From Apilactobacillus kunkeei (lineage in GTDB: Bacteria > Bacillota > Bacilli > Lactobacillales > Lactobacillaceae), in the NCBI RefSeq assembly GCF_005930975.1, contig NZ_VBSE01000036.1, positions 1-64,000 of the forward strand: a stretch of 64,000 bases of DNA, in the 5' to 3' direction. The stretch's first letter is position 1, and each line of letters opens with the position of its first letter. The notes under the pieces are model-generated. The model was not told the origin of the DNA. It saw nothing but the letters and a program-made list of their open reading frames with translations, and searched no databases. The position numbers were made by a program, and so were the translations under genes. Of this stretch, positions 27,219 to 35,463 are shown one piece after another.

Positions 27219-28603
27219 CTTCCGCCCTCTTTTCCATCACTGTGAATTTCATCAATTATCTTCTGTATTTCTTCTTCATCTTTCTTATCTATTTCACCAT
27301 AATCTTTTTGTTTAGCACCTTTTTTTGCCCACTCAGGAAGTTTTCTTTTAATTGGTTTTCTATAATTTCTCTTGGTTTCTTTTATTCTATCATTTCTATC
27401 ATTTTTTCTCTGCTTTATATATCTTATAGCATCTTCAGCATTGCTAATGCTGTGTCTAGACCAATCATTTGCAATAGACTCGAATAATGATTTGGATAAT
27501 GAAGGTTTTTGCATATCAATTATGATGTGGTAAATAATTAAATTAATTACTTCAAAATTAAGAAATTGCATCTCAACTAAATTATTAACCATTTTATGTT
27601 CTGTTTCTTGGACAAACTCATTATTTTGCCCTTTTATCTTATTCAAAAAGTTTAATGGCGTATACTCTTTGGCAATATCAGATAGTTCTCTTTCTTTTTT
27701 AGTAAGGTCTATAGATTTTGTTTCTGATTTCAATTCAGTCACTTCTGAGTTTTGTCTAGCTTCTATATTTAAGGCATTAGATTGAAATTGTCTAGATATC
27801 AAAATTTTAAAGTTATTGGGATCAAAGACATTGTTGGTCACATTGGTCGCCTTTTCAATCAGTTTAGCCATTTCAATCTCATCGATACCATACAATTGAT
27901 GTTCAGAATTAATCAAGTTAATATTTTTCTTAACATCGGACGTATTAACATATGACTGATTTAACATGTCTAATAGCAAGTTAAAATCAAAGTCATCACT
28001 TTTTTCGATTACCGGACCTGATTGCACATCAAAACTATTATTTTTAATACTATTTTTTACTTGTTGAGCAGCCTTTGGAGTATTAGTAACTTCGCTATCA
28101 CGAATATTAAACACTTGAAGAAAATTCTTAGAAACATCTTCATATTCAGATAAATCAAAACCTGGTCTGATAAATTCATTATACAAATCAACGTATCTAT
28201 CTTCACCAATTACTTGTAGTAGTGAAACGCTTAATAAATCGTCCATAAAAAAGTCATTAACAGATAAAGGACTAACTAGACGATAAACGTATTGTTTTTC
28301 ACCTTTTTCATTAGTCTTGATATATGTCTTAATTAATCCAGCCGCTTCTAATCTTAAACGTGCATCATAGAAGGATTTCATGTCGACGCTTAAATAAGAT
28401 AAGGTTTCAAAATGACTGTGTGCTTGATGTGTCTTCTTTTCATGACTCATACGCCAAAAATTATTAATCAAAGCATATGGCAAGACACCAATGATTGGTT
28501 GATATAAAACATCCAAAGAAGTTCTTTGTAAGTCAGATAAATCATCATCTGCCAACAATATAAACTTAGATAGAGGATTTACCTCTCGCCATTGATCTGT
28601 CAT
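27215..28603 (-). CDS. dnaB: replication initiation and membrane attachment protein DnaB
   Basis: This 462-residue protein is the Gram-positive DnaB (not the helicase), which bridges DnaD and the helicase loader during replication initiation. It opens with a winged-helix region (about 1-130). A DnaD-like segment around MQFLNFEVINLIIYHI (about residues 344-359) and YIKQRKNDR is typical. The middle is poorly conserved and polar. It overlaps dnaI by 4 nt and follows nrdR by 12 nt. Confidence 0.9.
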   Translation of the reverse strand: MTDQWREVNPLSKFILLADDDLSDLQRTSLDVLYQPIIGVLPYALINNFWRMSHEKKTHQAHSHFETLSYLSVDMKSFYDARLRLEAAGLIKTYIKTNEKGEKQYVYRLVSPLSVNDFFMDDLLSVSLLQVIGEDRYVDLYNEFIRPGFDLSEYEDVSKNFLQVFNIRDSEVTNTPKAAQQVKNSIKNNSFDVQSGPVIEKSDDFDFNLLLDMLNQSYVNTSDVKKNINLINSEHQLYGIDEIEMAKLIEKATNVTNNVFDPNNFKILISRQFQSNALNIEARQNSEVTELKSETKSIDLTKKERELSDIAKEYTPLNFLNKIKGQNNEFVQETEHKMVNNLVEMQFLNFEVINLIIYHIIIDMQKPSLSKSLFESIANDWSRHSISNAEDAIRYIKQRKNDRNDRIKETKRNYRKPIKRKLPEWAKKGAKQKDYGEIDKKDEEEIQKIIDEIHSDGKEGGR

Positions 28604-28615
28604 ATTAATTCCCCA

Positions 28616-29086
28616 CTATTTCTTATTTTTTTGGTCCTTATCTAATACCTCTTTTAATTCATTATAAAAGACTGTCATATCTTTAAATTGACGATAGACA
28701 CTGGCGAATCGAATATAAGCAATTTCATCAACATTCACCAGTTCTTTCATAACATACTCACCAATTAATTGACTTGATACTTCGTTTTCGCCTAAAGAAC
28801 GGATACGGTTTTCAACCTTATCTGCTATAGATGTCATTGCATCCATTGGCACTGGACGTTTTTCAGCAGAACGAATAATTCCACGAAGAATCTTTTCGTG
28901 ATCAAATTCTTCACGGTTGCCGTTGTTCTTAATAACTAATAATGGTGTTTGTTCAATTCTTTCAAATGTTGTATATCTGTAATTACAATTTTCACATTCA
29001 CGTCGACGTCTGATTACCTGGCCATTTTCTGCAGGACGACTGTCAACTACTCTCGAAGAGTTTTTATGGCAATGAGGACATTGCAT
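28616..29086 (-). CDS. nrdR: transcriptional repressor NrdR
   Basis: NrdR senses (d)ATP and represses ribonucleotide reductase genes. The zinc ribbon has four cysteines (CPHC near residue 3, CENC near 31) and an ATP-cone covers about residues 46-136. I start it at ATG 29086 (MQCPHCHK), 156 residues, with GAGGTG 6 nt upstream; a GTG at 29095 overlaps that site. No nrd genes are in the window. It lies 14 nt after coaE. Confidence 0.95.
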   Translation of the reverse strand: MQCPHCHKNSSRVVDSRPAENGQVIRRRRECENCNYRYTTFERIEQTPLLVIKNNGNREEFDHEKILRGIIRSAEKRPVPMDAMTSIADKVENRIRSLGENEVSSQLIGEYVMKELVNVDEIAYIRFASVYRQFKDMTVFYNELKEVLDKDQKNKK

Positions 29087-29100
29087 ATGTTTCACCTCAA

Positions 29101-29685
29101 TTAATCTATGTTATTAAACAATTTTACCACTTGATTGTGTGTTTGCATAATGCTCCCATTACTATCAATAACATAAGTGGATAATTCCGACTTAATTTTT
29201 AAAGGCCATTGACTTTTAATTCTTGCATCCGCATTTTCTTTAGATAAAGAATCACGTTTCATCAAACGCTTTTCTTGTTCATCAAAATCACAAACGACAC
29301 TGATAATATCATCACACATAAAGTGATAACCGTTTTCAAATAAAGTTGGTGCGTCTAATATCACAAGTTTATTTTTTGTTTTATTAATTCTATTATTCAC
29401 TTCATTGCGAATGAACGGATCAATAATTCTAGTTAATTCTATTAATTTAGACTTATCTTTAAACACGATTGAACCTAGTTTTTGTCGATTTAACTCACCA
29501 TCTTCTTTGATAATATCTTTACCAAAAAAGGCAACAATAGCCTCGAGACCTTTGCTGCCTTTTGATTGAACCTGGTGAGTAATTTTATCAGCGTCAATAA
29601 TTTCATATCCAACACTTGCTAGATAATCAGAAACTGTTGATTTTCCAGTGGCAATGCCACCAGTCAAACCAATTACTCTTGTCAT
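29101..29685 (-). CDS. coaE: dephospho-CoA kinase
   Basis: This 194-residue kinase performs the last step of coenzyme A synthesis. The P-loop is GLTGGIATGKSTV near residue 6, and DADKITHQV and the LID region (RLMKRDSLSKENADARI, near residue 140) follow. I use the ATG at 29685; a TTG at 29694 would add three residues and overlap mutM. The ribosome site is weak in both cases, suggesting coupling to mutM. The order mutM-coaE-nrdR-dnaB-dnaI is the usual one. Confidence 0.94.
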   Translation of the reverse strand: MTRVIGLTGGIATGKSTVSDYLASVGYEIIDADKITHQVQSKGSKGLEAIVAFFGKDIIKEDGELNRQKLGSIVFKDKSKLIELTRIIDPFIRNEVNNRINKTKNKLVILDAPTLFENGYHFMCDDIISVVCDFDEQEKRLMKRDSLSKENADARIKSQWPLKIKSELSTYVIDSNGSIMQTHNQVVKLFNNID

Positions 29686-29686
29686 G

Positions 29687-30520
29687 TTATTCAACCACTT
29701 TTCTTTGACAGTTAGGACAGAATGTTGTTCCTCGTTGAGCCACCTTAATCTTTTCTAATAAGGTATCACAACGTTCACAAGGTTCTCCTTTTCTACCATA
29801 CACATGTAGATGGTTTTGGAATGATCCAGCTTCCCCATATGCATTTGAATAAGAGTGAACAGTAGTTCCATGTCCCTTAATTGCCATTTTTATTTCTGCA
29901 ATAATGTTCTTTCTTAATTCTTCAATTTCTTCATCAGTAATTAAGTTAGTTTGAGTTTCAGGGTGAATCTTGGTCAACCATAAAACTTCATCACAGTAAA
30001 TATTACCTAATCCAGCAATATTACTTTGGTTTAGTAAAAATGGTTTAATCTTTCCTCTAGCTTTGTTCATGATTGATTTCATGTAATCAAATGTTAGAGT
30101 TTCATCAGTTGGTTCAGGACCAATTGTACCTAAACCAGAAAGAGTTTTTTCGTCACCATTTTTAACTAAGTACATTCGACCGAACTTACGACTATCTTTG
30201 TATCTTAGTTCACGGTCGTCATCCATATGAAAAATAATATGAGTATGTTTAGTTGGCTCAGTGCCATCAGGTTCTACGTCATACTTACCTTCCATTCTAA
30301 GATGTGATACCAAAGTCATTTCGTTATCAAATCTGAATAGTAGGTATTTACCACGACGGTCAATACGATTAATAGTGTGGCCTTCTAGAGTATCCTTGAA
30401 TTCCTTTGCACTAACATTAATCATTTTTGGATATAATACATCAATTGTCTTAACCTTAGCACTTTCCACTAAGTTAGTAAGACCTCTTCTAACAGTTTCT
30501 ACTTCAGGTAATTCAGGCAT
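29687..30520 (-). CDS. mutM: formamidopyrimidine-DNA glycosylase
   Basis: MutM excises 8-oxoguanine and related oxidised bases. The start must be 30520, because the mature protein begins MPELPEVETV and uses Pro2 as nucleophile with Glu3; the open frame extends five codons upstream. That gives 277 residues. A helix-two-turn-helix follows in the middle (about 150-220), and a four-cysteine zinc finger (CERC, CPNC) closes the protein. It follows polA by 20 nt. Confidence 0.96.
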   Translation of the reverse strand: MPELPEVETVRRGLTNLVESAKVKTIDVLYPKMINVSAKEFKDTLEGHTINRIDRRGKYLLFRFDNEMTLVSHLRMEGKYDVEPDGTEPTKHTHIIFHMDDDRELRYKDSRKFGRMYLVKNGDEKTLSGLGTIGPEPTDETLTFDYMKSIMNKARGKIKPFLLNQSNIAGLGNIYCDEVLWLTKIHPETQTNLITDEEIEELRKNIIAEIKMAIKGHGTTVHSYSNAYGEAGSFQNHLHVYGRKGEPCERCDTLLEKIKVAQRGTTFCPNCQRKVVE

Positions 30521-30540
30521 ATCATTAAACCTCACTTAAT

Positions 30541-33189
30541 TTATTTCAAACTGTACCAGTTTTTACCGTAATGGCTCTTAACATTTAGTGGAACGTTAAG
30601 TTCAACAGCTGAGTCCATTACCTTTGGTACTAATTCGCTTAATACTTCAATTTCTTCATCAGGTGCTTCAAAAATTAATTCATCATGCACTTGTAATAAC
30701 ATTTTGGCTTTCATGCCACGTTTGTTTAATTCGTTTTCCATCTTAATCATTGCAATCTTGATGATATCAGCAGCACTACCTTGAATTGGTGAGTTCATTG
30801 CTGTTCTTTCTGCAAATGATCTTAGGTTAAAGTTCTTTGAATTGATATCTGGTAGATAACGTCGACGGTGAAGGATGGTTTCAACATAACCATTTTTCTT
30901 TGCGTTTTCAACACTTTCATCCATGTATTTCTTAACACCAGGATATTCGGCAAAGTACTTTTCGATGAACTCCTTAGCATCTTTACGACTGATTCCAGTA
31001 TTCTTGGCTAAACCAAAGTCGGAAATACCATAAACAATTCCAAAGTTAACGGCCTTAGCTTGACGACGAAGTTCAGGAGTTACTTCACTGTTATCCTTCA
31101 ATCCAAAGATTCTTCTGGCTGTTGATGCGTGGATATCATCATTATGGATGAATTCATCTTGCATGTTCTTGTCACCAGAGATAGAAGCAAGCACTCTCAA
31201 TTCAATTTGTGAATAATCGGATGAGAAGATTTGGTAGTTATCATGACTAGGTACAAATGCTTGTCTAATTTTACGTCCTTCTTCAGTTCTTACCGGGATG
31301 TTTTGTAGGTTAGGATCTACTGAGGATAATCTTCCAGTTTGGGTAAGTGTTTGTAAGTATCTAGTATGAACCTTGCCATCCCCATGAATATCAGATAATA
31401 ATCCTTCAACATAGGTTGATAGAATCTTAGATAATTGACGATATTCAAGGATTGCTTCCACAATTGGATAGTCAGGAGCAAGTTGTTCTAACACGCCCAC
31501 TGCAGTTGAGTAACCGGTCTTAGTCTTTTTAATTACAGGTAGCTGTAATTTTTCAAATAGAATAACACCTAATTGCTTAGGGGATGCAATATTGAATTCT
31601 TCACCAGCATCGTTGTAGATATTTTGTTTGATTTCTTCCAAACGTTCAGAAAGTTTGCTTTGCATTTCGTTTAGAACATCTTTATCAACTACCACACCAG
31701 CAATTTCCATTCTAGCTAATACAAATGTTAATGGTAATTCAACATCGGTATATAGGTCCCATTGGTTATTTTCTTTTAACCCATCGAATAGCTTATCTTT
31801 TAATGCATCAATGGCATTTAACTTTCTAGCGAAATGGTTAAATAACTTATCGCCCTCAGGAATTTCACGCTTAGCACCCTTACCATATACATCATCATCT
31901 GATTGAACATCAAAATAATCATGACGATTAGCAACTTTACCTAAATCATTACTATTGTCATTTGTGTCCAATAAGTATGAAGATAGCAATAAATCAAAAT
32001 CAACGTTGTTTAATATAATGCCTAAACGATTTAAACCAACATAGGTTCTCTTAGCATCAAACACATCTTTTTTAACATCATTGCTTTCAATGATTTGTTT
32101 AATCTGATCGCTCTTTAGATATTCAACATTGTTTGATACATAAATCTTATCGTTAATCTTTAAAGCAAATCCAATAAATGGAGCATCATGATAGTTATCA
32201 CCATCCATACCAAGATAAAATGTCACCTTGTCGCTGTCTTGTTCAGCAATTTCAGATAATGTATCGTCACTAAGTTCAACGTATTTAATATCCTTCATAT
32301 TGGCATTTTGAGTGGTGTTCATTTCACTAAGGAATTTTCTAAAGTTCATTTGACGATAAAATGCGATTAAATCATCAATATAATCTCCCTCGTATTCTGT
32401 ATCATCAATTGAAATTTCGATTGGAGCTTCACGATTGATTCTAGCTAACTTTTTAGCAAGGAAAGCTTCATCCTTATCTTCAATTAGGTGTTCTTTTAGT
32501 TTCTTACCTGAAACTTCATCAAGATGGTCATATAGATTTTCCACGCTACCAAATCGCTTAACTAGTTTTAGGGATGTCTTATCACCGACACCGGTAACAC
32601 CAGAATAGTTATCAGATGAATCACCTTTCAAGGCTTTCCAATCAATAATTTGTTCGGGGGTAATTCCCATTGTTTCTTTAACATAGTCAGTATCGTATCT
32701 TACAACACCAGAAACTCCTCGGTTAGAAATTGATACAGTCGTCTTATCTGAACATAGCTGAGTTAAATCGTTATCTCCAGTAACAATAGTTGTATCGAAT
32801 CCCAGACTATCAGCTTCTTTTGAAAGGGTTCCAATAATGTCATCAGCTTCGTAATTATTTAATTGGTAATATTTAATCCCACGATGTTTTAAAAGTTCTT
32901 TTACGTAGTCGAATTGTTCTACTAATTCTTCAGGAGTCTTGTCTCTACCAGCCTTATAATCAGAGTACATTTCTGTTCTAAATGTAGTTTTCCCAGCATC
33001 AAAGGCTACTAGAACATGGGTAGGTTTCACTTTATCTAACATAATATTTAACATGTTATTGAAACCATAAATTGCATTAGTATGTACCCCTTCGTTATTA
33101 GTAAAACGATCTACTAATTTAATTAAAGCAAAGAAGGCTTTATAAGTAATACTATTTCCATCGATTAATAATAATCTCTTATCAGACAT
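30541..33189 (-). CDS. polA: DNA polymerase I
   Basis: This 882-residue repair polymerase has a 5'-3' exonuclease domain (about 1-295) with the metal-binding LLIDGNS and NNYEADD motifs, a degenerate middle domain (about 300-480), and the polymerase domain with DYSQIELR (motif A), RRQAKAVNFGIVYG (motif B) and QVHDELIFE (motif C). The exonuclease middle domain lacks the DxE metal ligands, so proofreading is probably absent, as in Bacillus. It heads the polA-mutM-coaE-nrdR-dnaB-dnaI run. Confidence 0.96.
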   Translation of the reverse strand: MSDKRLLLIDGNSITYKAFFALIKLVDRFTNNEGVHTNAIYGFNNMLNIMLDKVKPTHVLVAFDAGKTTFRTEMYSDYKAGRDKTPEELVEQFDYVKELLKHRGIKYYQLNNYEADDIIGTLSKEADSLGFDTTIVTGDNDLTQLCSDKTTVSISNRGVSGVVRYDTDYVKETMGITPEQIIDWKALKGDSSDNYSGVTGVGDKTSLKLVKRFGSVENLYDHLDEVSGKKLKEHLIEDKDEAFLAKKLARINREAPIEISIDDTEYEGDYIDDLIAFYRQMNFRKFLSEMNTTQNANMKDIKYVELSDDTLSEIAEQDSDKVTFYLGMDGDNYHDAPFIGFALKINDKIYVSNNVEYLKSDQIKQIIESNDVKKDVFDAKRTYVGLNRLGIILNNVDFDLLLSSYLLDTNDNSNDLGKVANRHDYFDVQSDDDVYGKGAKREIPEGDKLFNHFARKLNAIDALKDKLFDGLKENNQWDLYTDVELPLTFVLARMEIAGVVVDKDVLNEMQSKLSERLEEIKQNIYNDAGEEFNIASPKQLGVILFEKLQLPVIKKTKTGYSTAVGVLEQLAPDYPIVEAILEYRQLSKILSTYVEGLLSDIHGDGKVHTRYLQTLTQTGRLSSVDPNLQNIPVRTEEGRKIRQAFVPSHDNYQIFSSDYSQIELRVLASISGDKNMQDEFIHNDDIHASTARRIFGLKDNSEVTPELRRQAKAVNFGIVYGISDFGLAKNTGISRKDAKEFIEKYFAEYPGVKKYMDESVENAKKNGYVETILHRRRYLPDINSKNFNLRSFAERTAMNSPIQGSAADIIKIAMIKMENELNKRGMKAKMLLQVHDELIFEAPDEEIEVLSELVPKVMDSAVELNVPLNVKSHYGKNWYSLK

Positions 33190-33258
33190 ATAATTCTCCT
33201 TACCGTTTTCTTCGATAATTTAATTTTAACATGCACGCATAGTATATTATATAAAAAA

Positions 33259-33296
33259 TAAAAAAGATGGTGTTGTATAAACACCATCTTTTTTAT
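33259..33296 (-). terminator. terminator of the BI-1 gene
   Basis: AAAAAAGATGGTGTT and AACACCATCTTTTTT pair around TAT-rich loop bases, with A- and T-runs on both sides. It sits directly after the BI-1 gene stop on the minus strand, separating it from polA. Confidence 0.85.
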
Positions 33297-33991
33297 TATC
33301 TGTTATTGTCACCAATTCCAAAAATACTTAATAAGTTTAGGAATAGGTTAATAAAGTCCATGTATAAAATCATCGCACCATTAATGGCTAAACCATTTTC
33401 TGATACTTCAGAACCATATTCGTTAAATGCTTCCTTAATTTTTTGACTGTCATAAGCAGTAAATGCTGTAAAGATAATCACAGCAATAAATGAAATGAAT
33501 AGGTCAAATAATGGATTGTGTAAGAAAATATTAATGATACTTACAATAAACAATGCTATAAAGGCAGCCATTGCTTGAGTTCCAATCTTATCTAAGCTCT
33601 TCTTAGTAGTAACACCAATGATTGCCATAATGGCGAAATCAATGGTAGTAGTGAAGAATGCTTCAGCAATTGCAGTTGGACTGTATATCATAAATACATA
33701 TGAGAATAATCCACCTGTTAATGCTGAAAAGACCACTAACATAATAAATCCAGCGAATGCATTACGCATAGCAACTGATTGAGTAGCAAAAGCTAACACA
33801 ACCCATAGAATGAAACCTACAATAGTTGTTCCATAGTTAAAACTAGCGTGGTACATTCCACCCATTAGATAAGCAACAATTCCAGAAATTAATACTGAAA
33901 GAGTCATCCATCCATATGTTTTAGTTAAAAATCTGTTCATCCCGAAAGCGTCGTTTACTAAACGACGTCCAGCTTGATCATAGTTATTCAT
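33296..33991 (-). CDS. Bax inhibitor-1 / YccA family membrane protein
   Basis: This 231-residue protein has about seven hydrophobic segments and matches the BI-1/YccA (TMBIM) family, proposed to act as pH-sensitive calcium leak channels or FtsH modulators; the function in lactic acid bacteria is unknown. The conserved C-terminal aspartates lie in FTAYDSQKIKE (near residue 178) and the MDFINLFLNLLSIFG segment. It appears monocistronic, with a terminator after it and murC 71 nt upstream. Confidence 0.92.
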   Translation of the reverse strand: MNNYDQAGRRLVNDAFGMNRFLTKTYGWMTLSVLISGIVAYLMGGMYHASFNYGTTIVGFILWVVLAFATQSVAMRNAFAGFIMLVVFSALTGGLFSYVFMIYSPTAIAEAFFTTTIDFAIMAIIGVTTKKSLDKIGTQAMAAFIALFIVSIINIFLHNPLFDLFISFIAVIIFTAFTAYDSQKIKEAFNEYGSEVSENGLAINGAMILYMDFINLFLNLLSIFGIGDNNR

Positions 33992-34062
33992 AAAATCTAT
34001 AAACCTCCTTGTTTACGATATGTTAGAAGTATTTTACCAGAATCGTAAGAAACTACAAGTGT

Positions 34063-35394
34063 TTAATTCATGTTATTTGTTACATCATTCAACAAGTTTT
34101 CGTAGATTCTTTCGTACTTTTGAATATCTCCAGCACCCATGAATACGACAACAGCATCATGATATTCAAGTAATGGTGACATGTTTTCGGCTTCGATTAA
34201 GCCACCATTCTTAGTAATCTTGTTTGCTAAGTCAGCACTTGAAATCTTACCAGATTTTTCACGTGGTGAGCTGTAAATCTTAGTAATGTATACGTCATCA
34301 GCCTTGTTTAGGCTCTTAGCGAAATCATCTAGATAAGCGATTGTACGACTAAATGTGTGTGGTTGGAATACCGCAATAATCTTCTTGTTTGGGTATTCTT
34401 GTCTTGCAGCATCAATAGTTGCATCAATTTCTGATGGATGATGAGCATAGTCATCAATGATAGTCATGTCAGCAACTTTTCTTTGTGCAAAACGTCTCTT
34501 AACACCCTTGAAAGTTTCTAGTTCACGTTGAACTTCATCTAGGTTATCGTGTTCGAAGTATGAAACAGCGATAACTGCTAATGCGTTCAACACGTTGTGT
34601 TCACCATATAAGTGAATTTGGAAATGACCCAATTTCTTACCCTTGTATTCAACATCAAATTCTGAACCAGAAGTGCTCTTAACAACGTTAACAGCTCTAA
34701 AGTCATCGTCTTCTCTAGTACCATAGTAATAGATTGGAACATCAGCTTTAATGTCTCTTAGGTTTTCATCATCACCCCAAGCAAAGATACCTTTCTTTGT
34801 TTGGTTAGCGAATGTTTGGAATGCACTCTTAACATCTTCGATTCCTGTGTAGTAATCAGGATGATCAAAGTCAATGTTAGTCATGATTGCATAATCTGGA
34901 CTAGTTGCTAGGAAATGACGACGGTATTCGTCAGCTTCGTATGCAAAGAATCTAGCATTTGGAACACCTTTACCTGTACCATCACCGATAAGGTAATCAG
35001 TAGGGGCAATTCCTGATAATACATGGGCTAATAGACCGGTAGTACTTGTCTTACCGTGGGCACCACAAACACCAATACTAGTGTGTCCCTTGATCATTTC
35101 ACCTAGGAACTCGTGGTATCTAAATACTGGTAGTCCCATTTCTCTTGCTTTTTTGATTTCTGGTTGATCATCTGTAAATGAGTTACCTGCAATTACAGTT
35201 AAACCTTCTTTAATGTTATCTACGTTAAAAGGAAGTACTTTAATTCCAGCTTGTTCTAGACCAACTTGAGTAAATGTGTATTTATCAATGTCTGAACCTT
35301 GTACTTCGTATCCTCTATCTTTAAGAATTCTTGCCATTGCCGACATTCCTGTACCTTTAACACCGACAAAGTGATATATTTTCTTTGCATCCAT
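34063..35394 (-). CDS. murC: UDP-N-acetylmuramate--L-alanine ligase
   Basis: This 443-residue enzyme adds L-Ala to UDP-MurNAc, the first step of the peptide stem. The N-terminal Rossmann-like [14 protein letters not shown] is at about residues 8-21. The ATP loop is [13 protein letters not shown] (near 108) and YAHHPSEI (near 317) contains catalytic residues. It follows sftA by 69 nt, the same order as murC-ytpS in Bacillus. Confidence 0.97.
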   Translation of the reverse strand: MDAKKIYHFVGVKGTGMSAMARILKDRGYEVQGSDIDKYTFTQVGLEQAGIKVLPFNVDNIKEGLTVIAGNSFTDDQPEIKKAREMGLPVFRYHEFLGEMIKGHTSIGVCGAHGKTSTTGLLAHVLSGIAPTDYLIGDGTGKGVPNARFFAYEADEYRRHFLATSPDYAIMTNIDFDHPDYYTGIEDVKSAFQTFANQTKKGIFAWGDDENLRDIKADVPIYYYGTREDDDFRAVNVVKSTSGSEFDVEYKGKKLGHFQIHLYGEHNVLNALAVIAVSYFEHDNLDEVQRELETFKGVKRRFAQRKVADMTIIDDYAHHPSEIDATIDAARQEYPNKKIIAVFQPHTFSRTIAYLDDFAKSLNKADDVYITKIYSSPREKSGKISSADLANKITKNGGLIEAENMSPLLEYHDAVVVFMGAGDIQKYERIYENLLNDVTNNMN

Positions 35395-35463
35395 AATTAA
35401 ATGCTCCTTTTATCTCTCATTAATCTTATAATATCAGATTTGAGCTGATATGGCGCCCCTTTT